DNA of 54,979 nt from positions 1 to 54,979 of the forward strand of contig JAPPGB010000028.1 of the NCBI GenBank assembly GCA_028821475.1, in the 5' to 3' direction. Made by a program: the position numbers and the translations under genes. Shown piece by piece: positions 27,908 to 36,563 of the stretch. The notes under the pieces are model-generated. The model had not been told where the DNA came from and did not search any database. It was given only the letters and a program-made list of their open reading frames with translations. The DNA is from Spirochaetaceae bacterium (GTDB taxonomy: Bacteria > Spirochaetota > Spirochaetia > SZUA-6 > Bin103). Position 1 is the first letter of the stretch; each line of letters begins with the position of its first letter.

Positions 27908-29674
27908 CTACTTCCCTTGGGCCATCCGCGCCGCCGGCCGCTCCACGCGGACGGTCACGATGTCGGTGCCGTGGTATTGCTGGTGGTGGACCGAGGAGGC
28001 GAGGTGACGGAGCAGCCGCAGCGAGACCTCCCGTTCGATCATGGCTCCCGCGGCGGCCTCGCCGAGCAGCGCAATCCGGTCCTGGAGGTTCTCCTTGCCG
28101 GTCGAGGCCACGAACTCCAGCACCGCGCCGCCGTCCTCACCGCGGGCGGTGAGGAGCAGACGCCGCCGTGCCGTGTCCGCACCCGACTCGCGCTGCTGCT
28201 CGAGCGTCAGCAGCGTCTCTTCGCACACGGCATCGAGGCGGTCCACCATCGCCGCGTCCCAGCCTCTGCGCGACGCGAATGCAGCGATGAATCGCCGGAC
28301 CTCGTGCAGGACGGAGGGGTCGAGGTCCACCTCCAGCCGGCGGCGGCGCGGCTTGGTCAACTCCACGAACATGGTCATGACAACCGCCGCGATGCCTCCG
28401 GTCAACATCCCGTTGCGCAACAGGGAGCCGGCAAGATCCGAAACGTGCCCCGGAAATATCGCCTCGCTCTGAAAGCCCACGCCGATCCAGAACGAGACCC
28501 CGGCGATCAAGCCCTTGCGATGGTCGACGCCGTCCTGAATGATCACCCTCATGCCGACGATGAAGATGGTCGCCATGGTGACGGTGACGAACGCCGCGAT
28601 GACCGGCCCCGGTATCGCCAGGATCACGGCAAGCGCCTTGGGAACGAACGCGAGCACGATCAGCGCCGCGCCGAGCGCGAGGCCGACGCGGCGCGAGCTG
28701 ATTCCGGTGATCTCGACCATTGACGCGCCATGGGGCCGGAAGCCGAGCGGCATCGTGCCCGCGAGGCCGGACAGCAGGTTGCCCACTCCGTCGGCAGCCA
28801 CGGCGCCCTGCACCGCCCGGAAGTCCACCGCCCGCCTCCCGGCCCACGACACGCGCTGGATCGCGACGGCGCCGCTGATGGTCTGAATCGTGCACACCAG
28901 GGCGATGAACACGAAGGCGGGGAGCAGGGCCCAGAATTGGGGCCCGAAGTGCAGGTCCATCGCCGGCCATGGGGGCCTCGGAATACCGATCCACGAAGCG
29001 CGGACGATGCGCTGCGCGTCGTAGAGACCGAACACGCCCGCGACCACCGATCCGGCGATCATCCCGATGACCGGCGCCCACAGGCGCACCCGTCCCTTCG
29101 CCGTCAGGGTGAGGCCGGCGATCACGACCAGGGTCGTTATCGCGCTCAGCGGGGCGGCCGGCGGCGGCGTGAAGCTCGGCACGTTCTTCAGTTGGTCGAA
29201 CATCACCGGCATGACCGTGACCGGCGTGAGCATCAGGACCGTCCCCGTGACGGTTGGCGTGAGGACGCGCCGGAACAGCGACAGGCGCGCGGAGAACACG
29301 AACTGCACCAGGGAGACCACCACGACCATGGTGGCGAGCAACGCCGGACCGCCGGCGGCGAGGGCGGCAATGCTGACCGCGATGGCGGCCCCGGAGGTGC
29401 CGATCGCGAGGATGTAGCCGGCGCCGAACCAGCCGATCCGCCGTGCCTGGAGCATCGTGGTCGCCCCGCTGATCGCCACCGAGGCAAAAACGGCCCACAG
29501 CAGGACCTCCTCGGACTGACCGGCCGCCCGGAACACCACCGTCGGAATCATCACCGCACCGGGCAGCACCAGGCAGGCGATCTGCAGCGCGAGGCCCGCG
29601 CTGAGGGCAACCGGGATCCTGGCGTCGGGATGGCGGCGGCCCCCGGAACTCTGGTCGGATTCGTCGAGTCTCAT
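27908..29674 (-). CDS. NCS2 (xanthine/uracil permease-like) transporter fused to a GHKL ATPase-like domain
   Basis: A 588-residue protein in two parts. Residues about 20-430 form a polytopic NCS2-type nucleobase carrier with many hydrophobic helices; GPQFWALLPAFVFIAL, then AVAADGVGNLLSGLAGTMP and the SRRVGLALGA segment are characteristic of this family. After PRRRRLEVDLDPSVLHEV, residues about 445-588 look like an RsbW-type HATPase: RRFIAAFASRRGWD and DRLDAVCEETLLTL, ending with LRLLRHLASSVHHQQYHGTDIVTVRVE. The N-box Asn is not evident (CEETLL), so nucleotide binding is uncertain. It starts 28 bp after the TRAP large permease and may belong to that operon. Confidence 0.85.
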   Translation of the reverse strand: MRLDESDQSSGGRRHPDARIPVALSAGLALQIACLVLPGAVMIPTVVFRAAGQSEEVLLWAVFASVAISGATTMLQARRIGWFGAGYILAIGTSGAAIAVSIAALAAGGPALLATMVVVVSLVQFVFSARLSLFRRVLTPTVTGTVLMLTPVTVMPVMFDQLKNVPSFTPPPAAPLSAITTLVVIAGLTLTAKGRVRLWAPVIGMIAGSVVAGVFGLYDAQRIVRASWIGIPRPPWPAMDLHFGPQFWALLPAFVFIALVCTIQTISGAVAIQRVSWAGRRAVDFRAVQGAVAADGVGNLLSGLAGTMPLGFRPHGASMVEITGISSRRVGLALGAALIVLAFVPKALAVILAIPGPVIAAFVTVTMATIFIVGMRVIIQDGVDHRKGLIAGVSFWIGVGFQSEAIFPGHVSDLAGSLLRNGMLTGGIAAVVMTMFVELTKPRRRRLEVDLDPSVLHEVRRFIAAFASRRGWDAAMVDRLDAVCEETLLTLEQQRESGADTARRRLLLTARGEDGGAVLEFVASTGKENLQDRIALLGEAAAGAMIEREVSLRLLRHLASSVHHQQYHGTDIVTVRVERPAARMAQGK

Positions 29675-29702
29675 GTTCTGACGCTTACAACGCCACTGGC
29701 TG

Positions 29703-31019
29703 CTACTCCAGCCTCGGCAGCCAGAGGCACGTCGCGGGCACGGCCAGGAGCATGGCGACGCGGGCGAAATCGACCAACAGGAACGGGAAGATGCCCCGGA
29801 ACGACTCTCCGAGCGAGACGCCGTCGGCCAGCGAGTTGATCACGTAGACGTTGAGGCCGATCGGCGGCGTGATCAGCCCGATCTCGACGACGATCAGCGT
29901 CAGGATCCCGAACCAGATTGCGATCTCCGGCTCCGTAAGGCCGAACTCGAGGCCGGTTACCAGGGGAAAGAAAACCGGTACGGTCAACAGGATCATGGCC
30001 AGGCTGTCCATCACGCAGCCGAGCAGCAGGTAGATCAGCAAAATGCCGATCATGATCGCCATCGGCGCCAGCCCCGCTGACGCGAGCGCGGCGGACAGCC
30101 CGACCGGGAGCTGGGACAACGCGAGAAAGCCGTTGTACACTTCGGCGCCGATCAGGATCAGGAAAATCGCGGCGGAGGTCTGCGCGGTCTCCAGGATGCT
30201 CGACGCGAAGCCCTTCCAACTCAACCGCCCAAGCGCGAGCGCCAACAGCGCGGTGGCCGCCGCCCCGATCGCGGCAGCCTCCGTCGGGGTGAAGACTCCA
30301 ATATAGATCCCGCCGATGACCACGAGGAAGATCGCCGCCACCGGCCATCCCGCGGCCAGGCTGCGCACGCGAGCGCGGTACGGAAGCGCCGGCGCGGGCG
30401 GACCCGACTCGGGCCTGAGCCGGACCTGGACCGCGATCGCGACCGCGTAGCCGAGGGTTGCGATGACTCCCGGGAGCAGCGCGGCCAGGAACAGCTTGCC
30501 GACCGACTGCTCGGTGATGACCGCGTAGATCACCAGGATGATGGACGGTGGTATCAGGATGCCGAGCGTTCCTCCCGCCGCCAGGGTGCCGGTGGCCAGT
30601 GCTCCCGAGTAGCCGTGGCGTCTCATCTCGGGCAGCGCCACCGACGCCATCGTCGCCCCTGTCGCGATCGAGGATCCGCAGATGGAGCCGAACGCCGCAC
30701 ACCCCAGAACGGTGGAGACGGCAAGTCCGCCGCGGCGGTGACCGACCCAGGCGCGCGCGGAATCGAACAGCGAGCGGCTGAGCCCGGCACGCGTCGCCAA
30801 CTGGCCCATCAGCAGGAACAGCGGCAGCACCGACAGGGTGTAGCTCGATACCCGGCCGAACGGTGCCGTGTTCAGCAGATTGAGGAACGCCGGCCATCCC
30901 GCCAGCGAGGCGAAGCCGAAGCCGCCGACGATGAACATCGCCACCGCGACCGGCATCCTGAGTGCGATCAGCACCACGCAGACCGCGAACAGGAGCCCGG
31001 CGAACCCGATGCTCGTCAT
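29703..31019 (-). CDS. TRAP transporter large permease (DctM-like)
   Basis: A 438-residue, about 12-helix membrane protein of the TRAP large subunit family. Diagnostic segments are LPLFLLMGQLATRAGLSRSLF, FGSICGSSIATGATM, GTLAAGGTLGILIPPSI and GLITPPIGLNVYV. The start MTSIGF at 31019 overlaps the small permease stop by four bases (ATGA); an upstream in-frame ATG at 31109 lies inside the small permease gene and adds no similarity. It couples Na+ (or H+) entry to uptake of the ligand delivered by DctP. Confidence 0.94.
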   Translation of the reverse strand: MTSIGFAGLLFAVCVVLIALRMPVAVAMFIVGGFGFASLAGWPAFLNLLNTAPFGRVSSYTLSVLPLFLLMGQLATRAGLSRSLFDSARAWVGHRRGGLAVSTVLGCAAFGSICGSSIATGATMASVALPEMRRHGYSGALATGTLAAGGTLGILIPPSIILVIYAVITEQSVGKLFLAALLPGVIATLGYAVAIAVQVRLRPESGPPAPALPYRARVRSLAAGWPVAAIFLVVIGGIYIGVFTPTEAAAIGAAATALLALALGRLSWKGFASSILETAQTSAAIFLILIGAEVYNGFLALSQLPVGLSAALASAGLAPMAIMIGILLIYLLLGCVMDSLAMILLTVPVFFPLVTGLEFGLTEPEIAIWFGILTLIVVEIGLITPPIGLNVYVINSLADGVSLGESFRGIFPFLLVDFARVAMLLAVPATCLWLPRLE

Positions 31020-31573
31020 CGCCGCAGGGCGCGAACGTGACGGCAGACTACCAGGACGCAGATCGCGGTCAGCAATCCGGCTCCGAGCAGCGCCGGGAAG
31101 TAGGCCCAATGCAGCGGAATGCCCAGGAACAGCGTCGTCTCGCCATCCTGCAGCTTATGCATGCCGCCGACGAACAGGCGCCACGTGATCAGGCCGGCAA
31201 CCAGCGTGAAGGCGATATTGTGCACCGTTGCCAGCGCCGTCTTGTGCCGCTCGCGCAACCTGCCGGTGAAGAACTCCACGACGATGTGGCCGCTCCTGGC
31301 GTGGCAGTACGGCAGGAAGGCGAACACGGCGATGCCGCAGGCGAGCTCGGTGAGCTCGTAGTCGCCGGGGATCGGGGCGCCCAGGAGATAGCGCCCGAGG
31401 ACGCTGATCACGGTCATCAACACGACTCCGATCAACAGCACGCCCCCGCCAATCGCAACCAACCGGGCCAGCCGCTCCAGGTGGGCTCCAATGTGATCGC
31501 CCGGCAGGCTCTCCCGGCCGCGCGCCGCAGCGGCCGCGTCTTGGTGCTCTCCCGGGCTACCGGTGGAGGTCAT
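31016..31573 (-). CDS. TRAP transporter small permease (DctQ-like)
   Basis: A 185-residue protein with four membrane helices and the DctQ pattern: VISVLGRYLLGAPIPGDYELTE, then HIVVEFF after a charged loop. The start MTSTGSPGEH at 31573 overlaps the end of the binding-protein gene by 17 bp. The N-terminal 35 residues are hydrophilic and poorly conserved, so the true start could be slightly downstream. Confidence 0.9.
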   Translation of the reverse strand: MTSTGSPGEHQDAAAAARGRESLPGDHIGAHLERLARLVAIGGGVLLIGVVLMTVISVLGRYLLGAPIPGDYELTELACGIAVFAFLPYCHARSGHIVVEFFTGRLRERHKTALATVHNIAFTLVAGLITWRLFVGGMHKLQDGETTLFLGIPLHWAYFPALLGAGLLTAICVLVVCRHVRALRR

Positions 31574-32609
31574 CGCCGTACTCGGCGACCAGGCGTCTGG
31601 CATCGGCGAGCATCGCCTCCCCGTCGTGGCCCATGGCGCTGACCTGCTCGACCCAGCCATCGGTCACCGGCTGCAGGACGGTCCGCCAACGCTCGCGCTC
31701 CGCTTCCGGCAGCGGAATAATCGAGTGGCCGCGCTCCAGCGCGATGGCACGGCCCGGCTGCTCATCGTCCTGCCACAGCCGCCCCAGCCGCCGGGCCAGC
31801 GCTATTCCGGTCGTCTCGTCGATGATCGTGCGGATTTCCGCCGGCAGTCCATCGTAGCGCGCCTTGTTCATGGTCATCAGGAACAGGGCGCAGGAGAACG
31901 CAACCTCCGTATGGTGCTGCGTCACTTCGTGCAGCCGGAAGGGCCGCATGATGGTCCAGGGGATCAATGCGCCTTCCACCACGCCCCGCGAGAGCGCCTC
32001 GTAGACCCTCGGCACGGGCATGCCGATCGGCACGGCGCCAAGAGCTTCCAGCATCTCGGCGCTGATCCGCGACGGGGCACGTATCTTCAGCGCTTGCAGG
32101 TCTTCCAGCGCGCGCACCTCGCGGCCGGCGGTGTGAATGTGGCTGGGCGCCGTCGTATGAAACACCAGGGGATGCGTATCGTCGTACTCATCCCGCAGCC
32201 ACTTCCCGTAAAACTCGTGCAACGCTTGACTGGTCGCTTCCGCGTCACCGCACACGAAGGGCAGCTCGAACACCTCGGTCAGCGGGAATCTCCCCGCCGA
32301 GTAACCGGGCAGAGTCCAGACGATATCGACCACGCCGTCGCGCGCCTGCCCGTAGAGATCCGCCGGCCTGCCGCCGAGCTGCATCGCCGGGAACACCTGC
32401 ACCTCGACCCGACCCTCGGATCTCGCCTCGACCTCCTCCGCCCACGGTTCCAGAAACAGTTGCACGGCGATCGACCTGGGCGAGTTGAACGTGTGCAGCC
32501 GAAGCGTGATCTGCTCCGCGCCCGCGCTGCCTGCGAGCGCGCACAACAGTGCCGCAACGAGCGCGGGAAGCGGCCCATTGACGACGGCTCGACGATCAAT
32601 CCGGCGCAT
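31557..32609 (-). CDS. TRAP transporter periplasmic solute-binding protein (DctP-like)
   Basis: A 350-residue secreted DctP-family protein, first gene of the TRAP operon. The signal peptide ends at LAGSAGAEQ. Family segments are LRLHTFNSPRSIAVQ, GRVEVQVFPAMQLGG, LKIRAPSRISAEMLEALGAVP (with the carboxylate-binding Arg), then YEALSRGVVEGALIPW. A monocarboxylate or dicarboxylate ligand is expected; the exact substrate cannot be read. The gene overlaps DctQ and is preceded by an 80 bp gap that holds repeat copy B. Confidence 0.93.
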   Translation of the reverse strand: MRRIDRRAVVNGPLPALVAALLCALAGSAGAEQITLRLHTFNSPRSIAVQLFLEPWAEEVEARSEGRVEVQVFPAMQLGGRPADLYGQARDGVVDIVWTLPGYSAGRFPLTEVFELPFVCGDAEATSQALHEFYGKWLRDEYDDTHPLVFHTTAPSHIHTAGREVRALEDLQALKIRAPSRISAEMLEALGAVPIGMPVPRVYEALSRGVVEGALIPWTIMRPFRLHEVTQHHTEVAFSCALFLMTMNKARYDGLPAEIRTIIDETTGIALARRLGRLWQDDEQPGRAIALERGHSIIPLPEAERERWRTVLQPVTDGWVEQVSAMGHDGEAMLADARRLVAEYGDDLHR

Positions 32610-32655
32610 TGCCCGAGTGTACCGGACCTACCGGACAGAGTGTCAAATGTGGATA

Positions 32656-32707
32656 ACCCGGAACGGGAATCCGGACTATCCTGGTCTGCGCTTAGTAGGA
32701 CTGTTGA
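32656..32707 (+). repeat. Dispersed 52-bp repeat, copy B
   Basis: Second copy of the element at 25735-25786, with nine substitutions and no gaps. It covers the last codons and stop (32692-32694) of the CysO-MoeZ-type gene, so this copy contributes the QQSY end of that protein. The overlap suggests the element inserted at, or was recruited as, a gene end. Confidence 0.75.
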
Positions 32708-34167
32708 TCGGGGTCGATTTCGTCGACCCAGGCGTTGATGCCGCCCTCCAGGTTGACCACGTCGCGGAACCCGGCCTCCTGCATCTGGGCGACCGCGTTG
32801 GCGCTGCGCCCGCCCATCTTGCAGTGCACGACGTAGCTGGCCGCGGGATCGAGCTCGTCGAGGCGGTCGGGCAACTCGCCGAGCGGGATCAGCTCCGCGC
32901 CGTCGATCTGGTTGATGTCCGCCTCCCACGGCTCACGCACGTCGATGAGCTGGAAGCTGTCGCCGCGCTCCCGTCGCGCCTGCAGTTCGAATACGTCGAT
33001 CTCGCGGATGCCGCCGTCGCCGTCGCCATTGTCCGCCGCGCCGTGCGCCGCGGCGGCCTGCCCGCCGGCGCTGCCCTCGAACGCCGGCATGCCGCAGAAC
33101 TGCTCGTAGTCGATCAACTCGGTCACGGTCGGGTTGTCTCCGCACACCACGCAGGCGGGGTTGCGGCGCAGCTTGAGCTGGCGGAAGGTCAGCTTCAGGG
33201 CGTCGTAGATCACCAGCCGCCCGGCGGCCACGTCGCCGATGCCGAGCAGCACCTTGATCACCTCGTTGGCCTGCAGCGCGCCCACCACGCCGGGCAGCAC
33301 GCCGAGCACGCCGCCCTCGGCGCAGCTCGGCACCAGTCCGGGCGGCGGCGGCTCGCTGTACAGGCAGCGGTAGCAGGGGCCGTCCTGGTAGTTGAACACC
33401 GAGATCTGCCCTTCGAAGCGGAAAATCGAGCCGTACACGTTGGGCTTGCCGGTCAGCACGCAGGCGTCGTTGACCAGGTAGCGGGTGGGGAAGTTGTCGG
33501 TGCCGTCCGCCACCACGTCGTAGTTCCGGAACAGCTCCAGGGCGTTGGCCGAGGTGAGCGGCTCCTCGATCGGCTCGACGGTGATGGCGGGATTGAGGTC
33601 GCGCAGCCGGTCGGTTGCCCGCTGCAGCTTGGACTGACCCACCTGGGAGGTACCGTACAGGATCTGGCGCTGCAGGTTGGTCTCGTCGATCTTGTCGAAC
33701 TCGACGATGCCGATGCGCCCGATGCCGGCGGCGGCCAGGTAGAGCGCGAGCGGCGAGCCGAGGCCGCCGGCGCCGATCAGCAGGGCGGAACTGGCCTTCA
33801 GCCGTTCCTGCCCCGCGACGCCCACGTCCGGGATCAGGATGTGGCGGCTGTAGCGCGCCAGCTCGGCGGGGCTCAGGGCGGCGGGACCGCTGCCGCCGGC
33901 GATCGACGGCACGATGGAGACGGTGTCGCCGCTCTTCACGGCGGTGTTCTCGCCGTCCTGGTAGCGGATGTCTTCCTCGTTCACGTACACGTTGACGAAG
34001 TTGCGCAGCGCGCCGTCGGCCCCGAACAGGTGCTTGCCCAGGTCGCCGTGGCCGGCCGCCAGTTGCCGCAGCACCTCGCCGACGGCGCCTTCACCGTCGA
34101 CGGTAACCGTGTCCTGGTTGTCCAGAAAGGGCCGCAACGGAGTGGGAATGTGAATGGTAATCGCCAT
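32692..34167 (-). CDS. CysO/MoaD-like ubiquitin fold fused to MoeB-type E1 and rhodanese (CysO-MoeZ fusion)
   Basis: A 491-residue three-domain protein. Residues 1-92 are a beta-grasp sulfur carrier ending VSIVPSIAGG, close to the C-terminus of mycobacterial CysO, but here Gly91-Gly92 are followed by SGP and the next domain. Residues about 98-350 are an E1-type adenylating domain: ARYSRHILIPDVG, nucleotide loop GAGGLGSPLALYLAAAG, FEGQISVFNY, and zinc Cys pairs CYRC and CVVC. Residues about 385-491 are a rhodanese with the sulfur-accepting Cys in VVHCKMGGRS. In the family the E1 adenylates the carrier's C-terminal Gly and the rhodanese thiolates it. An internal GG cannot be activated unless the carrier is cut free. 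The start at 34167 gives the canonical beta-grasp N-terminus. Confidence 0.92.
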   Translation of the reverse strand: MAITIHIPTPLRPFLDNQDTVTVDGEGAVGEVLRQLAAGHGDLGKHLFGADGALRNFVNVYVNEEDIRYQDGENTAVKSGDTVSIVPSIAGGSGPAALSPAELARYSRHILIPDVGVAGQERLKASSALLIGAGGLGSPLALYLAAAGIGRIGIVEFDKIDETNLQRQILYGTSQVGQSKLQRATDRLRDLNPAITVEPIEEPLTSANALELFRNYDVVADGTDNFPTRYLVNDACVLTGKPNVYGSIFRFEGQISVFNYQDGPCYRCLYSEPPPPGLVPSCAEGGVLGVLPGVVGALQANEVIKVLLGIGDVAAGRLVIYDALKLTFRQLKLRRNPACVVCGDNPTVTELIDYEQFCGMPAFEGSAGGQAAAAHGAADNGDGDGGIREIDVFELQARRERGDSFQLIDVREPWEADINQIDGAELIPLGELPDRLDELDPAASYVVHCKMGGRSANAVAQMQEAGFRDVVNLEGGINAWVDEIDPDQQSY

Positions 34168-34264
34168 GTCGCTACGATAATAACTCCGAACCGAACCGGC
34201 GCCAAACGTCCGGCTACGCGCCCTCCGTGTAGCGGACCGTGTGTCCAATTGGTAACGGAACAGT

Positions 34265-34297
34265 ATAATCAGGCCGCTGTGAAGGATAATCAGGCCA
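34265..34297 (+). repeat. Tandem 11-bp repeat around the YbdK-like start
   Basis: ATAATCAGGCC occurs twice (34265-34275 and 34287-34297), flanking the GTG at 34279. The first copy includes TATAAT, which could be a -10 element, but no matching -35 is placed correctly. The repeat makes the true start uncertain. Confidence 0.5.
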
Positions 34298-35481
34298 CCG
34301 CCAAGACAGACAGAGTGAAGAACGACAAAGTGAAGAACGACAAGTTCGAGGTTACCTTCGGCCTGGAGGAGGAGTTCTTCCTGGTCGATCCCGACTCACG
34401 AGACCTTATCGCCGATCCCGACCCGGCGCTGTTCGACGCCTGCGAGCGGGACAGCGGGCCGCACAAGGTGGTGCACGAGCTGCTGCGCACCCAGATCGAG
34501 ACCAACACCCGCGTGTGCACGTCGGTGGCCGACCTGCGCGCGGCGCAGATCGAGACCCGTTCGCTGGTGATCGGCACGGCCGCCCGGTTCGGCGCGGCGG
34601 TGATCGCTTCCTCGACCCATCCGTTCGCCCACTGGCAGGCGCAGGCGATCACCCCCAAGGAGCGCTACGACCGCTTCGCGGCAACCTTTCAGGACGTGGT
34701 GCGCCGCTACCTGGTCGGCGGCATGCACATCCACGCCGGCTTCGGCGATGCCGAGTCGCGCATCCGGGTGATGACCGCGCTGCGCCGCTACCTGCCGATC
34801 ATGCACGCGCTGTCCACCTCGTCGCCGTTCAACGGCGGCCGCGAGACCGGGTTCAAGTCCTACCGCCTCACCGTGATCGCCTCGATGCCGCGCACCAACC
34901 TGCCGCCGCCGTTCCGGTCTCGCGCCGAGTACGACCGCCTGGTGGCCGACTACCAGTCGATGGACTTCATCGGCGACGGTACCGAGCTGTGGTGGGACAT
35001 CCGGCCGGCGGTCCGCTTTCCCACCATCGAGGTGCGCATCTGCGACATCTGCCCGCGCATGGAAGACACGCTGACTATCGCCTCCCTGTACGCCTGCCTG
35101 ATACGGCGGCTGTTGCGGCAGGACGCCGAGGAAGGGCTGCCGCCGGAGCCGCCGACCGAACTGATCGCCGAGAACCGCTGGCACGCGTCGCGCTACGGGG
35201 TCCTCGCGTTCCTCGGCGACCTGCGCGCCGGCAAGCGGGTCGACATCCTGGAGGGTGTGGAGGAACTGATCGAAGACCTCGCCGAGGACGCCGCCGCGCT
35301 CGACTGCGAACGGGAATTGCAGCGGGTCACGGAGATCATCCGCCTCGGCACCGGCGCGGACCGGCAGATCGACCTGTACCGTCTGCGCCGCCTGGAGGGC
35401 GACACCATTCCCGAGGCGTTGCGCGCCGTCGTGGACATGGTCATCGCCGAAACCCGCGACGGAATCGCCGACCCGCCGTAG
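34279..35481 (+). CDS. YbdK-like carboxylate-amine ligase (glutamate-cysteine ligase 2 family)
   Basis: A 400-residue cytoplasmic enzyme of the GCS2 family, which makes gamma-glutamyl-type amide bonds with ATP. Conserved parts are FEVTFGLEEEFFLVD at the start of the fold, LLRTQIETNTRVC, VGGMHIHAGFGD, STSSPFNGGRETGFKSYR, ELWWDIRPAVRFPTIEVRICD and AENRWHASRYG. Start codons at 34279, 34315 and 34330 (all GTG) are possible: the first 17 or so residues are Lys/Asp-rich and contain a VKNDK duplication, so the last may be the true one. YbdK itself has only weak glutamate-cysteine ligase activity, so the substrate is open. It is divergent from the CysO-MoeZ fusion. Confidence 0.9.
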   Translation: MKDNQATAKTDRVKNDKVKNDKFEVTFGLEEEFFLVDPDSRDLIADPDPALFDACERDSGPHKVVHELLRTQIETNTRVCTSVADLRAAQIETRSLVIGTAARFGAAVIASSTHPFAHWQAQAITPKERYDRFAATFQDVVRRYLVGGMHIHAGFGDAESRIRVMTALRRYLPIMHALSTSSPFNGGRETGFKSYRLTVIASMPRTNLPPPFRSRAEYDRLVADYQSMDFIGDGTELWWDIRPAVRFPTIEVRICDICPRMEDTLTIASLYACLIRRLLRQDAEEGLPPEPPTELIAENRWHASRYGVLAFLGDLRAGKRVDILEGVEELIEDLAEDAAALDCERELQRVTEIIRLGTGADRQIDLYRLRRLEGDTIPEALRAVVDMVIAETRDGIADPP

Positions 35482-35494
35482 CCGTCCTACCGCC

Positions 35495-36493
35495 CTATGC
35501 GGGGAGCGAGAGGAGGTTGGCGCTGTGGGTGTTCATCTCCTTCCAGGCCCGGCGCAGGGACTGTGGGGCCTCCCAGTGCTCGCGGGTGGCCTCGTGGAAC
35601 TTCTTCAGGCGGTAGCAGGGGACCGCGGGAAAGGTGTGGTGCTCGGTGTGCCACTCCATGTGCCAGTACAGGAACGACGTGAACGGGTCGACCTTCACCG
35701 ACCGGCAGCTCTTGCGGAAGTCGTCCGCCTCTGGTTCGCGGCCCACGTGCATGGTGGCGTGCACCAGGGTGTGGTACCAGCGCGCCCCGTAGAAGCGCGG
35801 CAGACTCACTACCACGATCAGGAACCACTCGCCGACGGCGATCGCGAATACGGCGAACGCCACGTGGAACAGGAACTGCGTGACGAGCCGGCGGTACGCC
35901 TCGCGGCGCTCGCGCTCGGTGGCCTGCTCATAGACGTAGCGCTGCCACACGCTGCGGCGCGGGTTGCTCAGGTAGGGCCGGAAGATGGAGTAGACCTGGT
36001 CGTACAGCGCGGTCACCAGGGCGCTGATGTCCACCACCTGGAGTGCCTGCTGCAGCACCTCCTCGGTGGTCTTCACCTTCGGATGCACGCGTTCGCCCTC
36101 GCTGCGGCGGTGCAGGGTGTAGCGGTGGTGGTACTTGTGGCTCATCCGGTAGGTGGCGAGGTTGCTGTGCCAATGCACCAGCCCGAAGATGCGTCCGAAC
36201 AGGTTGTTCAGCCAGCGCGACCGGAACAGGGTGCGATGCGACAGTTCGTGGGTCTGCGGGTTGAATGCGAACAAGCCGCCGTGCAGGTACAGCGCCAGCG
36301 CCATCAGCACCCACTGGCCGGTGTTATAGAACCACCAGCACAAGGCGCCGGAGGCGGCCAGAATCCCCAGCACTCCAAGCGAGTGCCACAGGCCCTGCAG
36401 GTCGCTACGCCGCATGAACCGCGCCAGCAACTCCCGGTCGATCCGCGGCCGCTTCCACGCCACCCGGATCGGAGTGTAGGGATACGAACTCAT
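35495..36493 (-). CDS. Membrane fatty-acid desaturase family protein
   Basis: A 332-residue integral membrane di-iron enzyme. The three histidine boxes are present: HELSHR (about residue 82), HKYHHRY (about 119) and HTEHHTFP near the end, with further His in VHATMH. Hydrophobic helices flank the boxes. It would desaturate or hydroxylate acyl chains at the cytoplasmic membrane; position and substrate cannot be read. It is preceded by the metal ABC permease gene with a 70 bp gap and may be read from the same promoter. Confidence 0.88.
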   Translation of the reverse strand: MSSYPYTPIRVAWKRPRIDRELLARFMRRSDLQGLWHSLGVLGILAASGALCWWFYNTGQWVLMALALYLHGGLFAFNPQTHELSHRTLFRSRWLNNLFGRIFGLVHWHSNLATYRMSHKYHHRYTLHRRSEGERVHPKVKTTEEVLQQALQVVDISALVTALYDQVYSIFRPYLSNPRRSVWQRYVYEQATERERREAYRRLVTQFLFHVAFAVFAIAVGEWFLIVVVSLPRFYGARWYHTLVHATMHVGREPEADDFRKSCRSVKVDPFTSFLYWHMEWHTEHHTFPAVPCYRLKKFHEATREHWEAPQSLRRAWKEMNTHSANLLSLPA

Positions 36494-36563
36494 GTCACCC
36501 CAACATTATATGCATCGGCGACCGGCGCGTCGCCGGGGCGGAGGCCGGTGTCCCGAACCAGGC

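Noticed and set aside
32485-34278. The upstream extension of the YbdK-like frame to 32485
   Set aside because: It is antisense to the CysO-MoeZ fusion and has no similarity; the ligase fold begins near FEVTFGLEEE.
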